64,000 bases of DNA from Streptomyces sp. SPB162 (lineage in GTDB: Bacteria; Actinomycetota; Actinomycetes; Streptomycetales; Streptomycetaceae): the NCBI RefSeq assembly GCF_029504575.1, contig NZ_JAQFII010000001.1, positions 1,698,501-1,762,500 on the forward strand, read 5' to 3'. Below, one piece after another: positions 16,416-24,877 of this stretch. Made by a program: the position numbers and the translations under genes. Under the pieces are notes generated by a model that worked only from the letters and a program-made list of their open reading frames with translations, ran no database searches and was not told the DNA's origin. Positions within the stretch are counted from its first letter, which is position 1, and every line of letters starts with the position of its first letter.

Positions 16416-16621
16416 GGCTCCGCCCCCGCCCCGCGCGCACCGCGCCGCCGCGGCCGCTCCACCTCGGGCCCTCCCCGGCTCTTCCGCAGCTCTCCCGCCA
16501 GCCCGGTCTTCCTTCACGTACGCGCACCGCCTTCTCTCCCTCCCTCGTACGCACCTTTCGAGTTCGAGAAGGACCCCGCTCCGCTCTGCGGAATCGTTCA
16601 GGCACTGGCGTTGAGGAACAC
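16416..16621. other. Non-coding, strongly pyrimidine-rich on the plus strand
   Basis: About 200 nt between the leader hairpin and the DUF5685 stop. The plus strand is mostly C and T (GGCTCCGCCCCCGCCCC, CTTCTCTCCCTCCCTCG and similar). Open frames on the minus strand here look like low-complexity Arg/Gly/Ala translations and I do not accept them. It may be a decayed remnant of a gene once led by the leader peptide. Confidence 0.4.
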
Positions 16622-17857
16622 TCAACAGCCGCAGTCACAACCGCAATCGCAGCAGTCGCACCCATCACAGCAATCGCACGCATCGCAGCAGTCGCAGTCG
16701 CAGTTCGAGCACCAGCCCTCGCGGCGCCTGCCGTTCCACGGATCGTCGTAGTGGTCGCGGCAGCACAGCTGGCAGGTGCAGCACAGGGCGCTCCACATCG
16801 CGCACCCGACGATCAGCCCCCGCCGGCGCGGCGGCTCGGGCGGCGGGAAGTTGTTCGGCGGGAAGCCCGGCCCGCCGGGCGCGTAAGGGCTCTGGCCCGG
16901 ACTGTACGGATTCCCGCTCAGCTGCGGAGACCCGGCCGGTCGCGACCCGTCCGGACCCCGGGCGTCGAGCGCGTCGGGGTGGGCGTGCGCGCAGGAGCCG
17001 CCGAAGGCGCGGTCCACCGAGCGCCGCAGTTCGTGGGCGAGCAGGACGTGCACGAGGCCGCCGTCGGTGAACTCGGCGTCCTTCAGCGCCAGCCGCACCC
17101 CGCGGACCGCGTCGTCGCAGAGCCGCCGCGCCTCGTCGCGACCGGTGCCCGTCGCCGTCAGCGGGTTCCACGCGCCCGAAGCGGCGTCGGCCGGCTGGTC
17201 CTCGACCGCGTCCAGCAGGTGCGCCAGCCGTCCGAAGAGCCGGCCGGCCTCCTCCAAGGGCGCGCGGTTCCCGGGCCGTCCGGCGAGGACCGCCGTGTAG
17301 CCGAAGGCGGCCGCGGTCGCCGTCTCGGTCGGCTCGGTGACGGTCAGCAGCGGGGTACCCGTCCTGGCCAGCGCCTCGATCCCGCTCTGCCGGTCCACCG
17401 CGTCCACCAGCACGGCCGTGTCGAAGCCGAGCCCGCCGCCGGTCCGCGCCCCGGCCCGGTCCCAGCGCCGGGCGACGGTCCGCGCCGCGGCCGCGACCGG
17501 CCGCCGCGCCATGGCGCCGTCCCGGTCGTCGATGTGGTCGCGCATCTTCGCCGACGCCAGCACGAGCGAGACGGCGGCGGCCAGTCGCGCGCCCTCACCC
17601 GTCGCCACCGGCGCGGTGCGCATCCCGCGCAACGGGCAGGGCCCGGCGGTCCGCCGCCACTTCGCGGACGCCTCCGCGCCCGGGACCTGGGCCTCGACCA
17701 GCGCCGAGATGATCAGGCCGTCGTAGTTGGTGGCGATCCGGGCCAGTTGCCCGTGGTCGTCGCGCAACGCGAGGCACAGCCCGCACAGGTGCGCCATCCA
17801 GGAAGTGGCGAGTCCCTCCGACATCCGGTGGCGACACGGCCTGATAATTCCGAACAA
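16622..17857 (-). CDS. DUF5685 family protein with a cysteine-rich tail
   Basis: The predicted 411-aa protein starts at TTG 17857 (LFGIIRPCRHRMSEGLATSWMAHLCGLCLALRDDHGQ), where I place the family's N-terminus; ATG 17896 would add 13 residues. The N-terminal part carries CRHR and CGLC pairs, the middle is helical, then comes a Pro-rich segment (SPGQSPYAPGGPGFPPNNFPPPEPP), a short hydrophobic run with CC-x-C-x-x-CC, and a tail of 29 residues holding 15 cysteines, mostly alternating with aspartate (CDCCDACDCC...). The Cys/Asp alternation suggests dense metal binding. DUF5685 function is unknown. Confidence 0.8.
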   Translation of the reverse strand: MFGIIRPCRHRMSEGLATSWMAHLCGLCLALRDDHGQLARIATNYDGLIISALVEAQVPGAEASAKWRRTAGPCPLRGMRTAPVATGEGARLAAAVSLVLASAKMRDHIDDRDGAMARRPVAAAARTVARRWDRAGARTGGGLGFDTAVLVDAVDRQSGIEALARTGTPLLTVTEPTETATAAAFGYTAVLAGRPGNRAPLEEAGRLFGRLAHLLDAVEDQPADAASGAWNPLTATGTGRDEARRLCDDAVRGVRLALKDAEFTDGGLVHVLLAHELRRSVDRAFGGSCAHAHPDALDARGPDGSRPAGSPQLSGNPYSPGQSPYAPGGPGFPPNNFPPPEPPRRRGLIVGCAMWSALCCTCQLCCRDHYDDPWNGRRREGWCSNCDCDCCDACDCCDGCDCCDCGCDCGC

Positions 17858-17961
17858 CGCTCCCCCAGCGACTTCATCATACGATCGGCCCGACATGCTA
17901 CCGATGGAACGATCTCATGACCGGCGTACCGCCGTCCGGCCGCGCCGCGTCACCCGGAAGG

Positions 17962-17975
17962 GGGGAGCGCTCCCA
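17962..17975. promoter_or_regulatory. CebR-box-like palindrome GGGGAGCGCTCCCA
   Basis: The 14-mer matches 13 of 14 positions of the CebR operator TGGGAGCGCTCCCA, with a perfect GGGAGCGCTCCC core. It sits in the divergent region, 171 nt upstream of the sflA-like gene and about 105 nt upstream of the DUF5685 gene. Confidence 0.5.
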
Positions 17976-18146
17976 TCACTTCGTCACCTTCCGTACGCCT
18001 ATGGCTACCTGACTCCCCGACACCTATTTTGTGCACCAGTACCGTCACAAGTCCCCTGGGTGGCGGCTATCCGCTTGGCGCATCATCGGCATCATGGACG
18101 ACCATAGGGGTACGGGCGATAAGACCGTGTGTGAAAGGAGGCGTCC

Positions 18147-18590
18147 ATGGGTTCGGTTCGACGAGCGAGTGCCTGGCTGGGCCTCGTCGACGACAACGGC
18201 GACGAAAGCTACTACGACGAGGAGTACGCCGACTACGGCGAGGGGTCCGAGCGCGGTGACACCTGGGTGACCGACCCCAGGGTCCAGGTGGCGAGCGAGA
18301 CGGCCGAGGAACAGGGCCGCCAGATCGCCACGGTGACCCCGGACGGATTCCGGGACGCCCGCGGCATCGGCGAACTCTTCCGCAAGGGTGTCCCGGTGAT
18401 CGTCAATCTCACGGGTATGGAGTCGACCGACGCCAAGCGCGTCGTCGACTTCGCGGCCGGCCTCACCTTCGGGCTTCGCGGCTCGATCGAGCGCATCGCC
18501 ACCCGTGTCTTCCTGCTGACCCCCGCCGACTACATGGTCCTCAACGCCGAGTCCAAGCGCGGCGCGGACGGCTTCTTCAACCAGAACTGA
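18147..18590 (+). CDS. sflA: SepF-like cell-division protein (SflA type)
   Basis: ATG 18147 has a textbook AAAGGAGG 6 nt upstream. The 147-aa protein begins [33 protein letters not shown], an N-terminal amphipathic segment plus acidic linker, then a SepF fold (~65-140): [62 protein letters not shown]. Streptomyces have SepF plus two SepF-like paralogues; the lack of ftsZ neighbours and the core location near der suggest SflA, known to influence FtsZ-ring positioning and hyphal branching. The paralogue assignment is inference from context. Confidence 0.85.
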   Translation: MGSVRRASAWLGLVDDNGDESYYDEEYADYGEGSERGDTWVTDPRVQVASETAEEQGRQIATVTPDGFRDARGIGELFRKGVPVIVNLTGMESTDAKRVVDFAAGLTFGLRGSIERIATRVFLLTPADYMVLNAESKRGADGFFNQN

Positions 18591-18804
18591 TCAACCACGC
18601 TCAGCACCACGGAAGCACGGTATGGACAACGCTGTGAGCAGCCTGGGAGCCGTCGTCAACGGTCGTGGGTAGTCCTTGGTCACCCTCGGACGACCCCCAG
18701 GCGGCCCGGCGGTGAAACCGTGTGTCCGACCGGCCGCGGACGCCGCTGACCACACCGGCGCGTCCATCACCGAGCCGGGCCGTCGCCCCGCACAAGATGT
18801 TTCC

Positions 18805-19602
18805 ATGCCACAGACTCCCTGTTCGCTGCCCCGCCGCCGCTTCCTGGCCGTGAGCGCCGCGGCACTGCTCGGCCTCGGGGCCGCGGCGCCGGCGGCCGCG
18901 CGGGCCCGGCAGGTCCCCGTACCTGAAAGCGTCCTCGACGCCGGTCCCCAGGCCATGGCCCTCACCTTCGACGACGGCCCCAGTCCGCAGTACACGCCGC
19001 AGGTGCTGGACGTCCTGCGCGACCACGGCGTCCGTGCGACGTTCTTCGTGTGCGGCGACAACGTCGGTCGGTACCCGGACGTCGTCCGCCGCATCGCCGC
19101 GGAGGGGCACGTGCTGGGCAACCACACCTGGTCCCACCCCCATCTCGGCGAGCTGTCCGCCGCGGACGTGCGCGACCAGATCCAGCGCACCCAGGACGCC
19201 GTCACGGAAATCGGCGGACGGACGCCGGTGCTGTTCCGTGCCCCCTACGGCGAATTCGCGGACGCCTCCCTGGCCGTCTGCGGCGACCTCGGGCTGCGCC
19301 CGATCTCCTGGTCGGTGGACCCGACGGACTGGGCCAACCCCGGCTCCGACACCATCGCCGACCGGGTCCTCGCCGGTGCGACCACCGGCGCCATCGTGCT
19401 GAACCACGACGGCACCGAGGGCGGCGACGACGATCCCGCGCCCGGCAGCGGCGGCGACCGCTCGCAGACGGTGGCCGCGCTGAAGAGCTACCTGCCACGG
19501 CTGATCGAGGCCGGCTACACGTTCACCACCCCTGACGCCCATCCACCGCGCCGGAACCCGTCCCGGATGTTCCGCCGGTCCGACCGGCTCGGATCGGCCT
19601 GA
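18805..19602 (+). CDS. Secreted polysaccharide deacetylase (NodB domain, CE4)
   Basis: The 265-aa product has a twin-arginine signal (LPRRRFLAVSAAALLGLG) with cleavage near residue 33. The CE4 motifs are all present: TFDDGP (Asp56 base, Asp57 metal), H-x3-H in GNHTWSHPH (His107, His111), RAPYGE (~145-150), DPTDW, and IVLNHD near the C-terminus. It should remove N-acetyl groups from chitin oligosaccharide or peptidoglycan outside the membrane. ATG 18805 is chosen because the Tat signal starts there; no clear ribosome site precedes it. The gene stands alone, 214 nt after the sflA-like gene. Confidence 0.92.
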   Translation: MPQTPCSLPRRRFLAVSAAALLGLGAAAPAAARARQVPVPESVLDAGPQAMALTFDDGPSPQYTPQVLDVLRDHGVRATFFVCGDNVGRYPDVVRRIAAEGHVLGNHTWSHPHLGELSAADVRDQIQRTQDAVTEIGGRTPVLFRAPYGEFADASLAVCGDLGLRPISWSVDPTDWANPGSDTIADRVLAGATTGAIVLNHDGTEGGDDDPAPGSGGDRSQTVAALKSYLPRLIEAGYTFTTPDAHPPRRNPSRMFRRSDRLGSA

Positions 19603-19617
19603 ACCGGCCGAGCGGGC

Positions 19618-20832
19618 TCACCGGAAGGCGTCGAGTCCGGTGAGTGCCTTGCCCAGGACCAGCTGGTGCATCTCCACGGTGCCCTCGTAGGTGAGCACGG
19701 ACTCGAGGTTGGTCGCGTGCCGCATCACCGGGTACTCCAGCGAGATGCCGTTGGCGCCCAGGATGGTGCGTGACGTGCGGCAGATCTCGATCGCCTCGCG
19801 CACATTGTTGAGCTTGCCGAAGCTGACCTGCTCCGGACGCAGCCGCCCGGCGTCCATCCGCGTGCCGAGGTGATGGGCGAGGAGGATGCCCTTGTGCAGT
19901 TCGACCGCCATGTCGGCGAGTTTGGCCTGGGTGAGCTGGAAGCCGCCGATGGGCCGGCCGAACTGCTCGCGGGTCTTCGCGTACTCCCGCGCCGACTCGA
20001 AGCTGCTGCGGGCCGCGCCCATCGCGCCCCAGACGATGCCGTAGCGCGCGTGGTTCAGACAGCTGAGCGGGCCCTTGAGGCCGGCGCCGTCCGGGAGTAC
20101 GGCGTCGGCCGGCAACCGCACGTCGTCCAGGACGAGTTCGCTGGTGACGGAGGCGCGCAGGCTCCACTTGTGCTTGATCTCCGGCGCGGAGAAGCCAGGG
20201 GTGTCGGTGGGGACGACGAAGCCGCGGATGCCGTCCTCCGTGTGGGCCCAGACCACCGCGACGCCGGCCACCGAGCCGTTGGTGATCCACATCTTGCGGC
20301 CGTTGAGCACCCAGTCTCCCCCGGACTCCGTCCGGGAGGTGCCCCCACCGTCGCGCTTGGCGTAGGTGCGCATCCCGGCCGGGTCCGAGCCGTGGTCGGG
20401 CTCGGTGAGACCGAAGCAGCCGATGACCTCGCCGGAGGCCATCCGCGGCAGCCACTCCTGACGCTGCTCCTCGGAGCCGAAGCGGTGGATGGCGTACATC
20501 GCCAGTGATCCCTGCACGGAGACGAGCGAGCGGATCCCGGAGTCGGCCGCCTCCAACTCCAGGCAGGCCAGGCCGTACTGGACGGCGCTGGCGCCCGCGC
20601 AGCCGTAGCCGGTGAGGGACATGCCCAGCGCGCCGATCGAGCCGAGTTCGCGGGCGAGTTCCCGGATGGCGGGCAGCTCGCCGGCCTCGTACCAGTCGGC
20701 CACGTACGGCAGGACGCGGTCCGCGGCCCAGTCCCTGACGGTCGCGCGCACCGCGCGGTCCTCGTCACTGAGCAGATCGTCGATCCCGAGCGGGTCGTAC
20801 GGGTCGAACGGCGGCAGCGCGCTCCCGGACAT
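19618..20832 (-). CDS. gcdH: Glutaryl-CoA dehydrogenase-like acyl-CoA dehydrogenase
   Basis: This 404-aa flavoprotein shows the acyl-CoA dehydrogenase sequence from start to end: ALGMSLTGYGCAGASAVQYGLACLELEAADSGIRSLVSVQGSL, CFGLTEPDHGSDP, WVLNGRKMWITNGSVAGVAVVWA, the FAD-binding REQFGRPIGGFQLTQAKLA, and TYEGTVEMHQLVLGKALTG with the catalytic glutamate. The GYGCAG and SLVSVQGSLAMYAI features point to glutaryl-CoA dehydrogenase (oxidative decarboxylation to crotonyl-CoA, lysine/tryptophan degradation). It converges with the deacetylase, only 15 nt apart. Confidence 0.88.
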   Translation of the reverse strand: MSGSALPPFDPYDPLGIDDLLSDEDRAVRATVRDWAADRVLPYVADWYEAGELPAIRELARELGSIGALGMSLTGYGCAGASAVQYGLACLELEAADSGIRSLVSVQGSLAMYAIHRFGSEEQRQEWLPRMASGEVIGCFGLTEPDHGSDPAGMRTYAKRDGGGTSRTESGGDWVLNGRKMWITNGSVAGVAVVWAHTEDGIRGFVVPTDTPGFSAPEIKHKWSLRASVTSELVLDDVRLPADAVLPDGAGLKGPLSCLNHARYGIVWGAMGAARSSFESAREYAKTREQFGRPIGGFQLTQAKLADMAVELHKGILLAHHLGTRMDAGRLRPEQVSFGKLNNVREAIEICRTSRTILGANGISLEYPVMRHATNLESVLTYEGTVEMHQLVLGKALTGLDAFR

Positions 20833-20883
20833 GGCGGTCTCCTGGGTGAGCTACGAGGGGATCTACGAAGGTCGGGGACGACG

Positions 20884-22629
20884 CTACGTGCGTGCACCCG
20901 CCACGTAAAGACCCGTCTGCTGTTCGCCCGTGGACACCAGTCGTTCGGCGTCGGGCGCGTGGTGCTGTGCGGGCAGCGGGTGGCGTTCGTGGTGCTCCGG
21001 ATGGTCCGGGTGTTCCGCCGTGAGGGATGGCCCGAGCTCGCCGGCGGGCACCCCGGCTCCCTCCGCTTTCGCCAGGAGGGCGCCGCAGTCCATCACCCGC
21101 GGCAGCCGGAGCGCGGCGAGCGCGCCCAGCAGGAGCAGCCCCGCACTGACGACGAGCGTGACGTGCAGCCCGTTCACGAAGGAGTGCCGGGCGGCCTGCC
21201 GCAGCGCGGCTCCCGCCGGACCGCCGAGCCGGCCGGAGACGTCGTACGCCTCGCCGAGCGAGTTCCCGGCGGCGGCGCCGTCGGCGGCCGACACCCCGGG
21301 GACGTGCGCCACGCCCGGACCGTACGCGGCGTTCATCACGCTGCCGAGCAGCGCGATGCCCATGCCCGCGCCGAGTTGGTAGGAGGTCTCGCCGATGGCC
21401 GCGGCGCCGCCCGCCTGGGCGGCGGGGGCTTCGCTCAGCATGGACTCGTACGCCCCGAAGATCGTGGTCTCCAGACCGAAGCCGAGCAGGACGAAAGCGC
21501 CGGTGAGCAGCATCGGCCGGTCGGTCTGACCCATGAGGATCAGGGACAGGACGGCGACGGCGGTGAGCACGAAGCCGGTGCCGACCATCGTGCGCGGACC
21601 GAACCGGTGCAGCAGGCGCGAGCCGCACAGTCCGGCCGCCATCGCGGCGAACGTCAGCGGCAGCAGCCGGAGCCCGGTCGCGAAGGGGCTGAGGCCGAGT
21701 ACCAGTTGCAGGTACTGCACGGCTATCAGTTCGAGGCCGACGAGCGCGAGCATGGCCAGGACGATGCAGCCGACGGAGGTGCTGAAGGTCGGGCGCGCGA
21801 ACATGCCGATGTCTATGAGGGGGTGTTCGCGGCGCTTCTGCCGGCGTACGAACAGCACCAGCAGCACCGCGCCGACCACGACGGGGCCGATCGCCCCGAG
21901 TTCAAGCGGGCTCGCGCCGCCGCCGAGGCGCTTGACCCCGAGGACCACGCCGAGGACGCCGAACGCCGCCATGAGGGCGCCGAGCACGTCCCACGGGCCG
22001 CAGCCCTCGCCCTTGGACTCGGGCAGCAGCCAGCGTGCGAGGGGCAGGATCACGGCCATCAGCGGGATGTTGATGAGGAAGACCGACCCCCACCAGAAGT
22101 GCTCGACGAGGAAGCCGCCGAGCACGGGTCCTATCGCGGCGCCCACCGCGGCGACCGCGCTCCACACCCCGATGGCGACCGCGCGCTCGCGGCGGTCGGG
22201 GAAGACCTGGCGCAGGATCGACAGCGTCGCTGGCATGATCATGGCGCCGCCGACCCCGAGCAGCGCCCGGGCCGCGATGAGCAGGTGCGCGCCGGTGGCG
22301 AACGCGGCGAGGGCCGAGGCGACGCCGAAGAGCCCGTAGCCGATCAGCAGGATCCGGCGGCGGCCGACGCGGTCGCCGAGGGTGCCGAAGAGGATCAGCA
22401 GCGAGGCGGCGACGAGCGGATAGGCGTCCACGATCCACAGCAGCTGTATCGCGCCGGGGTGCAGGTCCTCGGTGAGCGCGGGGACCGCGACGTGCAGCAC
22501 GGTCGCGTCGAGCGCGACGAGCAGCAGGCTCACGCAGAGCACCACGAGGACGGTCCACCGCCCGGCCGGACGCTGATGCGGTGGGACGGCCGTCGGCCTC
22601 ACCGAGCCGACCGTTGTCGTCCCAGTCAT
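20884..22629 (-). CDS. DHA2-family MFS drug/metabolite exporter (14 TM)
   Basis: The 581-aa protein has about 14 hydrophobic helices and the DHA2 signature LDATVLHVAVPALTEDL in helix 1, LFGTLGDRVGRRRIL in loop 2-3 and GVGGAMIMPATLSILRQVFPDRRERAVAIGVW (motif C region). It resembles SmvA/QacA-type proton-coupled efflux pumps. A ~70-residue hydrophilic tail rich in His, Pro and Glu (TAEHPDHPEHHERHPLPAQHH) follows the last helix and could bind metal. GGGAGG precedes ATG 22629. No regulator gene is adjacent. Confidence 0.9.
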   Translation of the reverse strand: MTGTTTVGSVRPTAVPPHQRPAGRWTVLVVLCVSLLLVALDATVLHVAVPALTEDLHPGAIQLLWIVDAYPLVAASLLILFGTLGDRVGRRRILLIGYGLFGVASALAAFATGAHLLIAARALLGVGGAMIMPATLSILRQVFPDRRERAVAIGVWSAVAAVGAAIGPVLGGFLVEHFWWGSVFLINIPLMAVILPLARWLLPESKGEGCGPWDVLGALMAAFGVLGVVLGVKRLGGGASPLELGAIGPVVVGAVLLVLFVRRQKRREHPLIDIGMFARPTFSTSVGCIVLAMLALVGLELIAVQYLQLVLGLSPFATGLRLLPLTFAAMAAGLCGSRLLHRFGPRTMVGTGFVLTAVAVLSLILMGQTDRPMLLTGAFVLLGFGLETTIFGAYESMLSEAPAAQAGGAAAIGETSYQLGAGMGIALLGSVMNAAYGPGVAHVPGVSAADGAAAGNSLGEAYDVSGRLGGPAGAALRQAARHSFVNGLHVTLVVSAGLLLLGALAALRLPRVMDCGALLAKAEGAGVPAGELGPSLTAEHPDHPEHHERHPLPAQHHAPDAERLVSTGEQQTGLYVAGART

Positions 22630-22876
22630 CTACGTACCTCCCAGCGGGGTGCTCTCACTACCTCGGAACTGGACGTCGCTACACCATTCCGGTTGACCGG
22701 CGGTGAAGGCGAGTGAGACGTCAGAGTACGCCAGGTGGAGGACTGGTCATGTGGCCCACCTCACCTTGACGGAATGCCCCGCTCCGGAGGCGGTGGGGAG
22801 GGGCCTTGGGATGCCTGGGCCGGGAGCGGGTCGGGCAGGGCTCAGTGCGAAGCTCAGCGCGGTTCCGGTGCGGGTC

Positions 22877-24514
22877 TCAGCGCAGCGTGATGACGGTGGC
22901 GGTGCCCAGCGAACCGGTGGTGCGGATGGTGCGGGTGGTGGTGGAGTGGCCGCCGATGAGTTCGCGCAGCGCGGCGGCGCCGGGCTGCAGCCGGCCGTGC
23001 CGGAAGAGGACGAGGCTCACCTCGGTCCCCGCCGGGAAGCCGGCTTCCGCGGCCTGGGCGTAGGTGATCGCGTCGCACCCCGAGTACCAGCCCATCTCCG
23101 GTTCGTACCCGGTGACCAGCAGGCACGGACGGTCCGAGGCGAGACGTTCCGCCACCGGGACCGTCGACTCCCGTTCAGCGTTCGGCGCGGGCATCGCCCC
23201 GTGCGCCACCGACATGGCGGTCGCCGGGACGGTGACGGCGGCGAGCAGCGCCACGGCGGTCAGGACGTGCGCGGACCAGCGGCCGGCCAGCTCGGCGACG
23301 GCCTGCACGCCGAGGATGGTGAGCAGCACCACCGACAGGTAGATGAAGCGCGGCTCCCCGTCGGTCGCCAGCCCGAGCAGGACGATGACGAGCACGGCCG
23401 TCGACCCGAGGAAGACCGTCCGCCGGGCCGTCCGGCCCTCGGTCCCGGTGCTCCGGCGCCGCCGCAGGGCGGCGCCCGCCGCGTAGAGCCCGGCCGCCAT
23501 CACCACCGCGCCGAGGTCGCCGGCCAGCCGGTACGGGAAGATGCCGAGGTAGTAGACGAGGCCGTCGCCCACGTAGGCGCGGTTCGCGTGCGAGGTCGCG
23601 GAGAAGACCAGCCCCAGCGGCCAACCGGCGACCTTCGTGGCGTAGACGAAGTGCGGCACCAGGCCGGCGAGGAAGACGGCCGCCGCCACGACCAGCCGGC
23701 GGCGCTGCGCCAGCCAGGCGCGCGGCCCGTACGCGGCGACGGCGGCGATCGCGATCGCGACGAGGTTGCCGGCGACGCCGTAGCGCAGGTAGAACGCGGC
23801 CAGGGCGAAGGGCGGCACCCACAGCAGGGCGCGCGAGGAGGGTTTCTCCTGCGCCCTCGTCAGCAGGTACACCACGATCAGCAACAGGCCGGTGGAGCCG
23901 ATGTCGTTGAGGAACTCGGGGAGCCGGCGCAGGAATCCCAGCCCACCCAGGACCAGCAGCGCGGCAACGGCCGCCCGGCGCGGGGTCGTCCAGCGGGCGG
24001 CGACGACGTAGGTGGCGGTGAGGGTGAAGAGTGCCAGGACGAGCGCCACCGCCCTGACCGCACCGACCGTGTCACCCAGCGCCAGCGCGATCCGGCCCAG
24101 CACGGGCAGTCCGATCGGCCGGTAGGTGCCCCACCCGGCGTCCGGGGTGCCGTCCGCCCAGGACCGCGCCTTGTCGGCGTAGACCGCCTCCTCGTGCCCG
24201 AGGTACGGCTCCTGGTCCTGCAGCGCGGCCCAGACCAGGGCGGCCGTTGCGAGCACGGCGGCCGGCGGCGCCCAGGACGGGAGTCGGCGCAGTTGGACCG
24301 CCGGCCGGGACAGCACGTAGGGCGGCTTGCGCCCGGCCGTCGCCCAGGGGCGGGCCAGCAACCACGCGGGAGCGGCCACCAGAAGGAACGGCAGGGGCTG
24401 CCACCCGGGCAGCGGGCCGCCGACGCCGACGGCCAGCAGGACCTGTTGGACGACCGCCGCCGCGGTGAACACGACGGCGACGACGAGTGCCGGCTGCCTC
24501 CCGGGGCGGACCAC
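22877..24514 (-). CDS. Multi-pass membrane glycosyltransferase-like protein (GT-C type)
   Basis: The 545-aa product starts at GTG 24514, which has AGAGGAG 7 nt upstream; an upstream TTG lacks this. It has ~11 hydrophobic helices and the short loop DQEPYLGHEEAVYADKARSWADG after the first helices, typical of GT-C (GT39/ArnT/PMT-like) polyprenyl-phosphate-sugar-dependent transferases, where an acidic residue in the first loop is catalytic. A soluble C-terminal ~90 residues follows. Donor and acceptor are unknown; cell-envelope polysaccharide or protein glycosylation is likely. Confidence 0.75.
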   Translation of the reverse strand: MVRPGRQPALVVAVVFTAAAVVQQVLLAVGVGGPLPGWQPLPFLLVAAPAWLLARPWATAGRKPPYVLSRPAVQLRRLPSWAPPAAVLATAALVWAALQDQEPYLGHEEAVYADKARSWADGTPDAGWGTYRPIGLPVLGRIALALGDTVGAVRAVALVLALFTLTATYVVAARWTTPRRAAVAALLVLGGLGFLRRLPEFLNDIGSTGLLLIVVYLLTRAQEKPSSRALLWVPPFALAAFYLRYGVAGNLVAIAIAAVAAYGPRAWLAQRRRLVVAAAVFLAGLVPHFVYATKVAGWPLGLVFSATSHANRAYVGDGLVYYLGIFPYRLAGDLGAVVMAAGLYAAGAALRRRRSTGTEGRTARRTVFLGSTAVLVIVLLGLATDGEPRFIYLSVVLLTILGVQAVAELAGRWSAHVLTAVALLAAVTVPATAMSVAHGAMPAPNAERESTVPVAERLASDRPCLLVTGYEPEMGWYSGCDAITYAQAAEAGFPAGTEVSLVLFRHGRLQPGAAALRELIGGHSTTTRTIRTTGSLGTATVITLR

Positions 24515-24877
24515 GGCGTTGCTCCTCTGGTTCGTCGGGCGGTTCGACAAGCGGTCGTCAGCCGGTGCGGGCCGAAGGCCCAGGTCACGCGTCTGCCGCC
24601 GGGGCGGCCCAAACGCTATCGCACGTCCCCCACCCCATGATCACCGTGACGCCCCGTCATTCGGCCGGGAAACGCGGTGCGACCCTGAGGGTAATAGCCG
24701 ATAAAAAGGCGGTTGTGATGTGAGTATCGACACCCGAACATAAAATCCAGAGTTCACTGATTTTCGCGGATTGTGTGAGTGGCAATGGAACGGGTGAGAC
24801 GCACTCCACATCACATCGTCATTACAAAGCAGTCCGTTCGGCCGAGCACTGCTGTCACACGCTGTAACGTCGATTCG
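24515..24877. other. Divergent intergenic region, partly AT-rich
   Basis: This 363-nt region between the GT-C gene and the PAP2 gene contains the most AT-rich stretch locally (for example AACATAAAATCC and ATAGCCGATAAAAAGG near 24690-24750). It probably holds both promoters. I find no convincing gene, riboswitch or operator. The frame leading into PAP2 is open from 24779, so part of it could be coding if an upstream start is used. Confidence 0.5.

Noticed and set aside
16393..16683. Minus-strand frames in the 16.3-16.7 kb gap
   Set aside because: Low-complexity Arg/Gly/Ala sequence without a ribosome site or family resemblance, overlapping the end of the DUF5685 gene.
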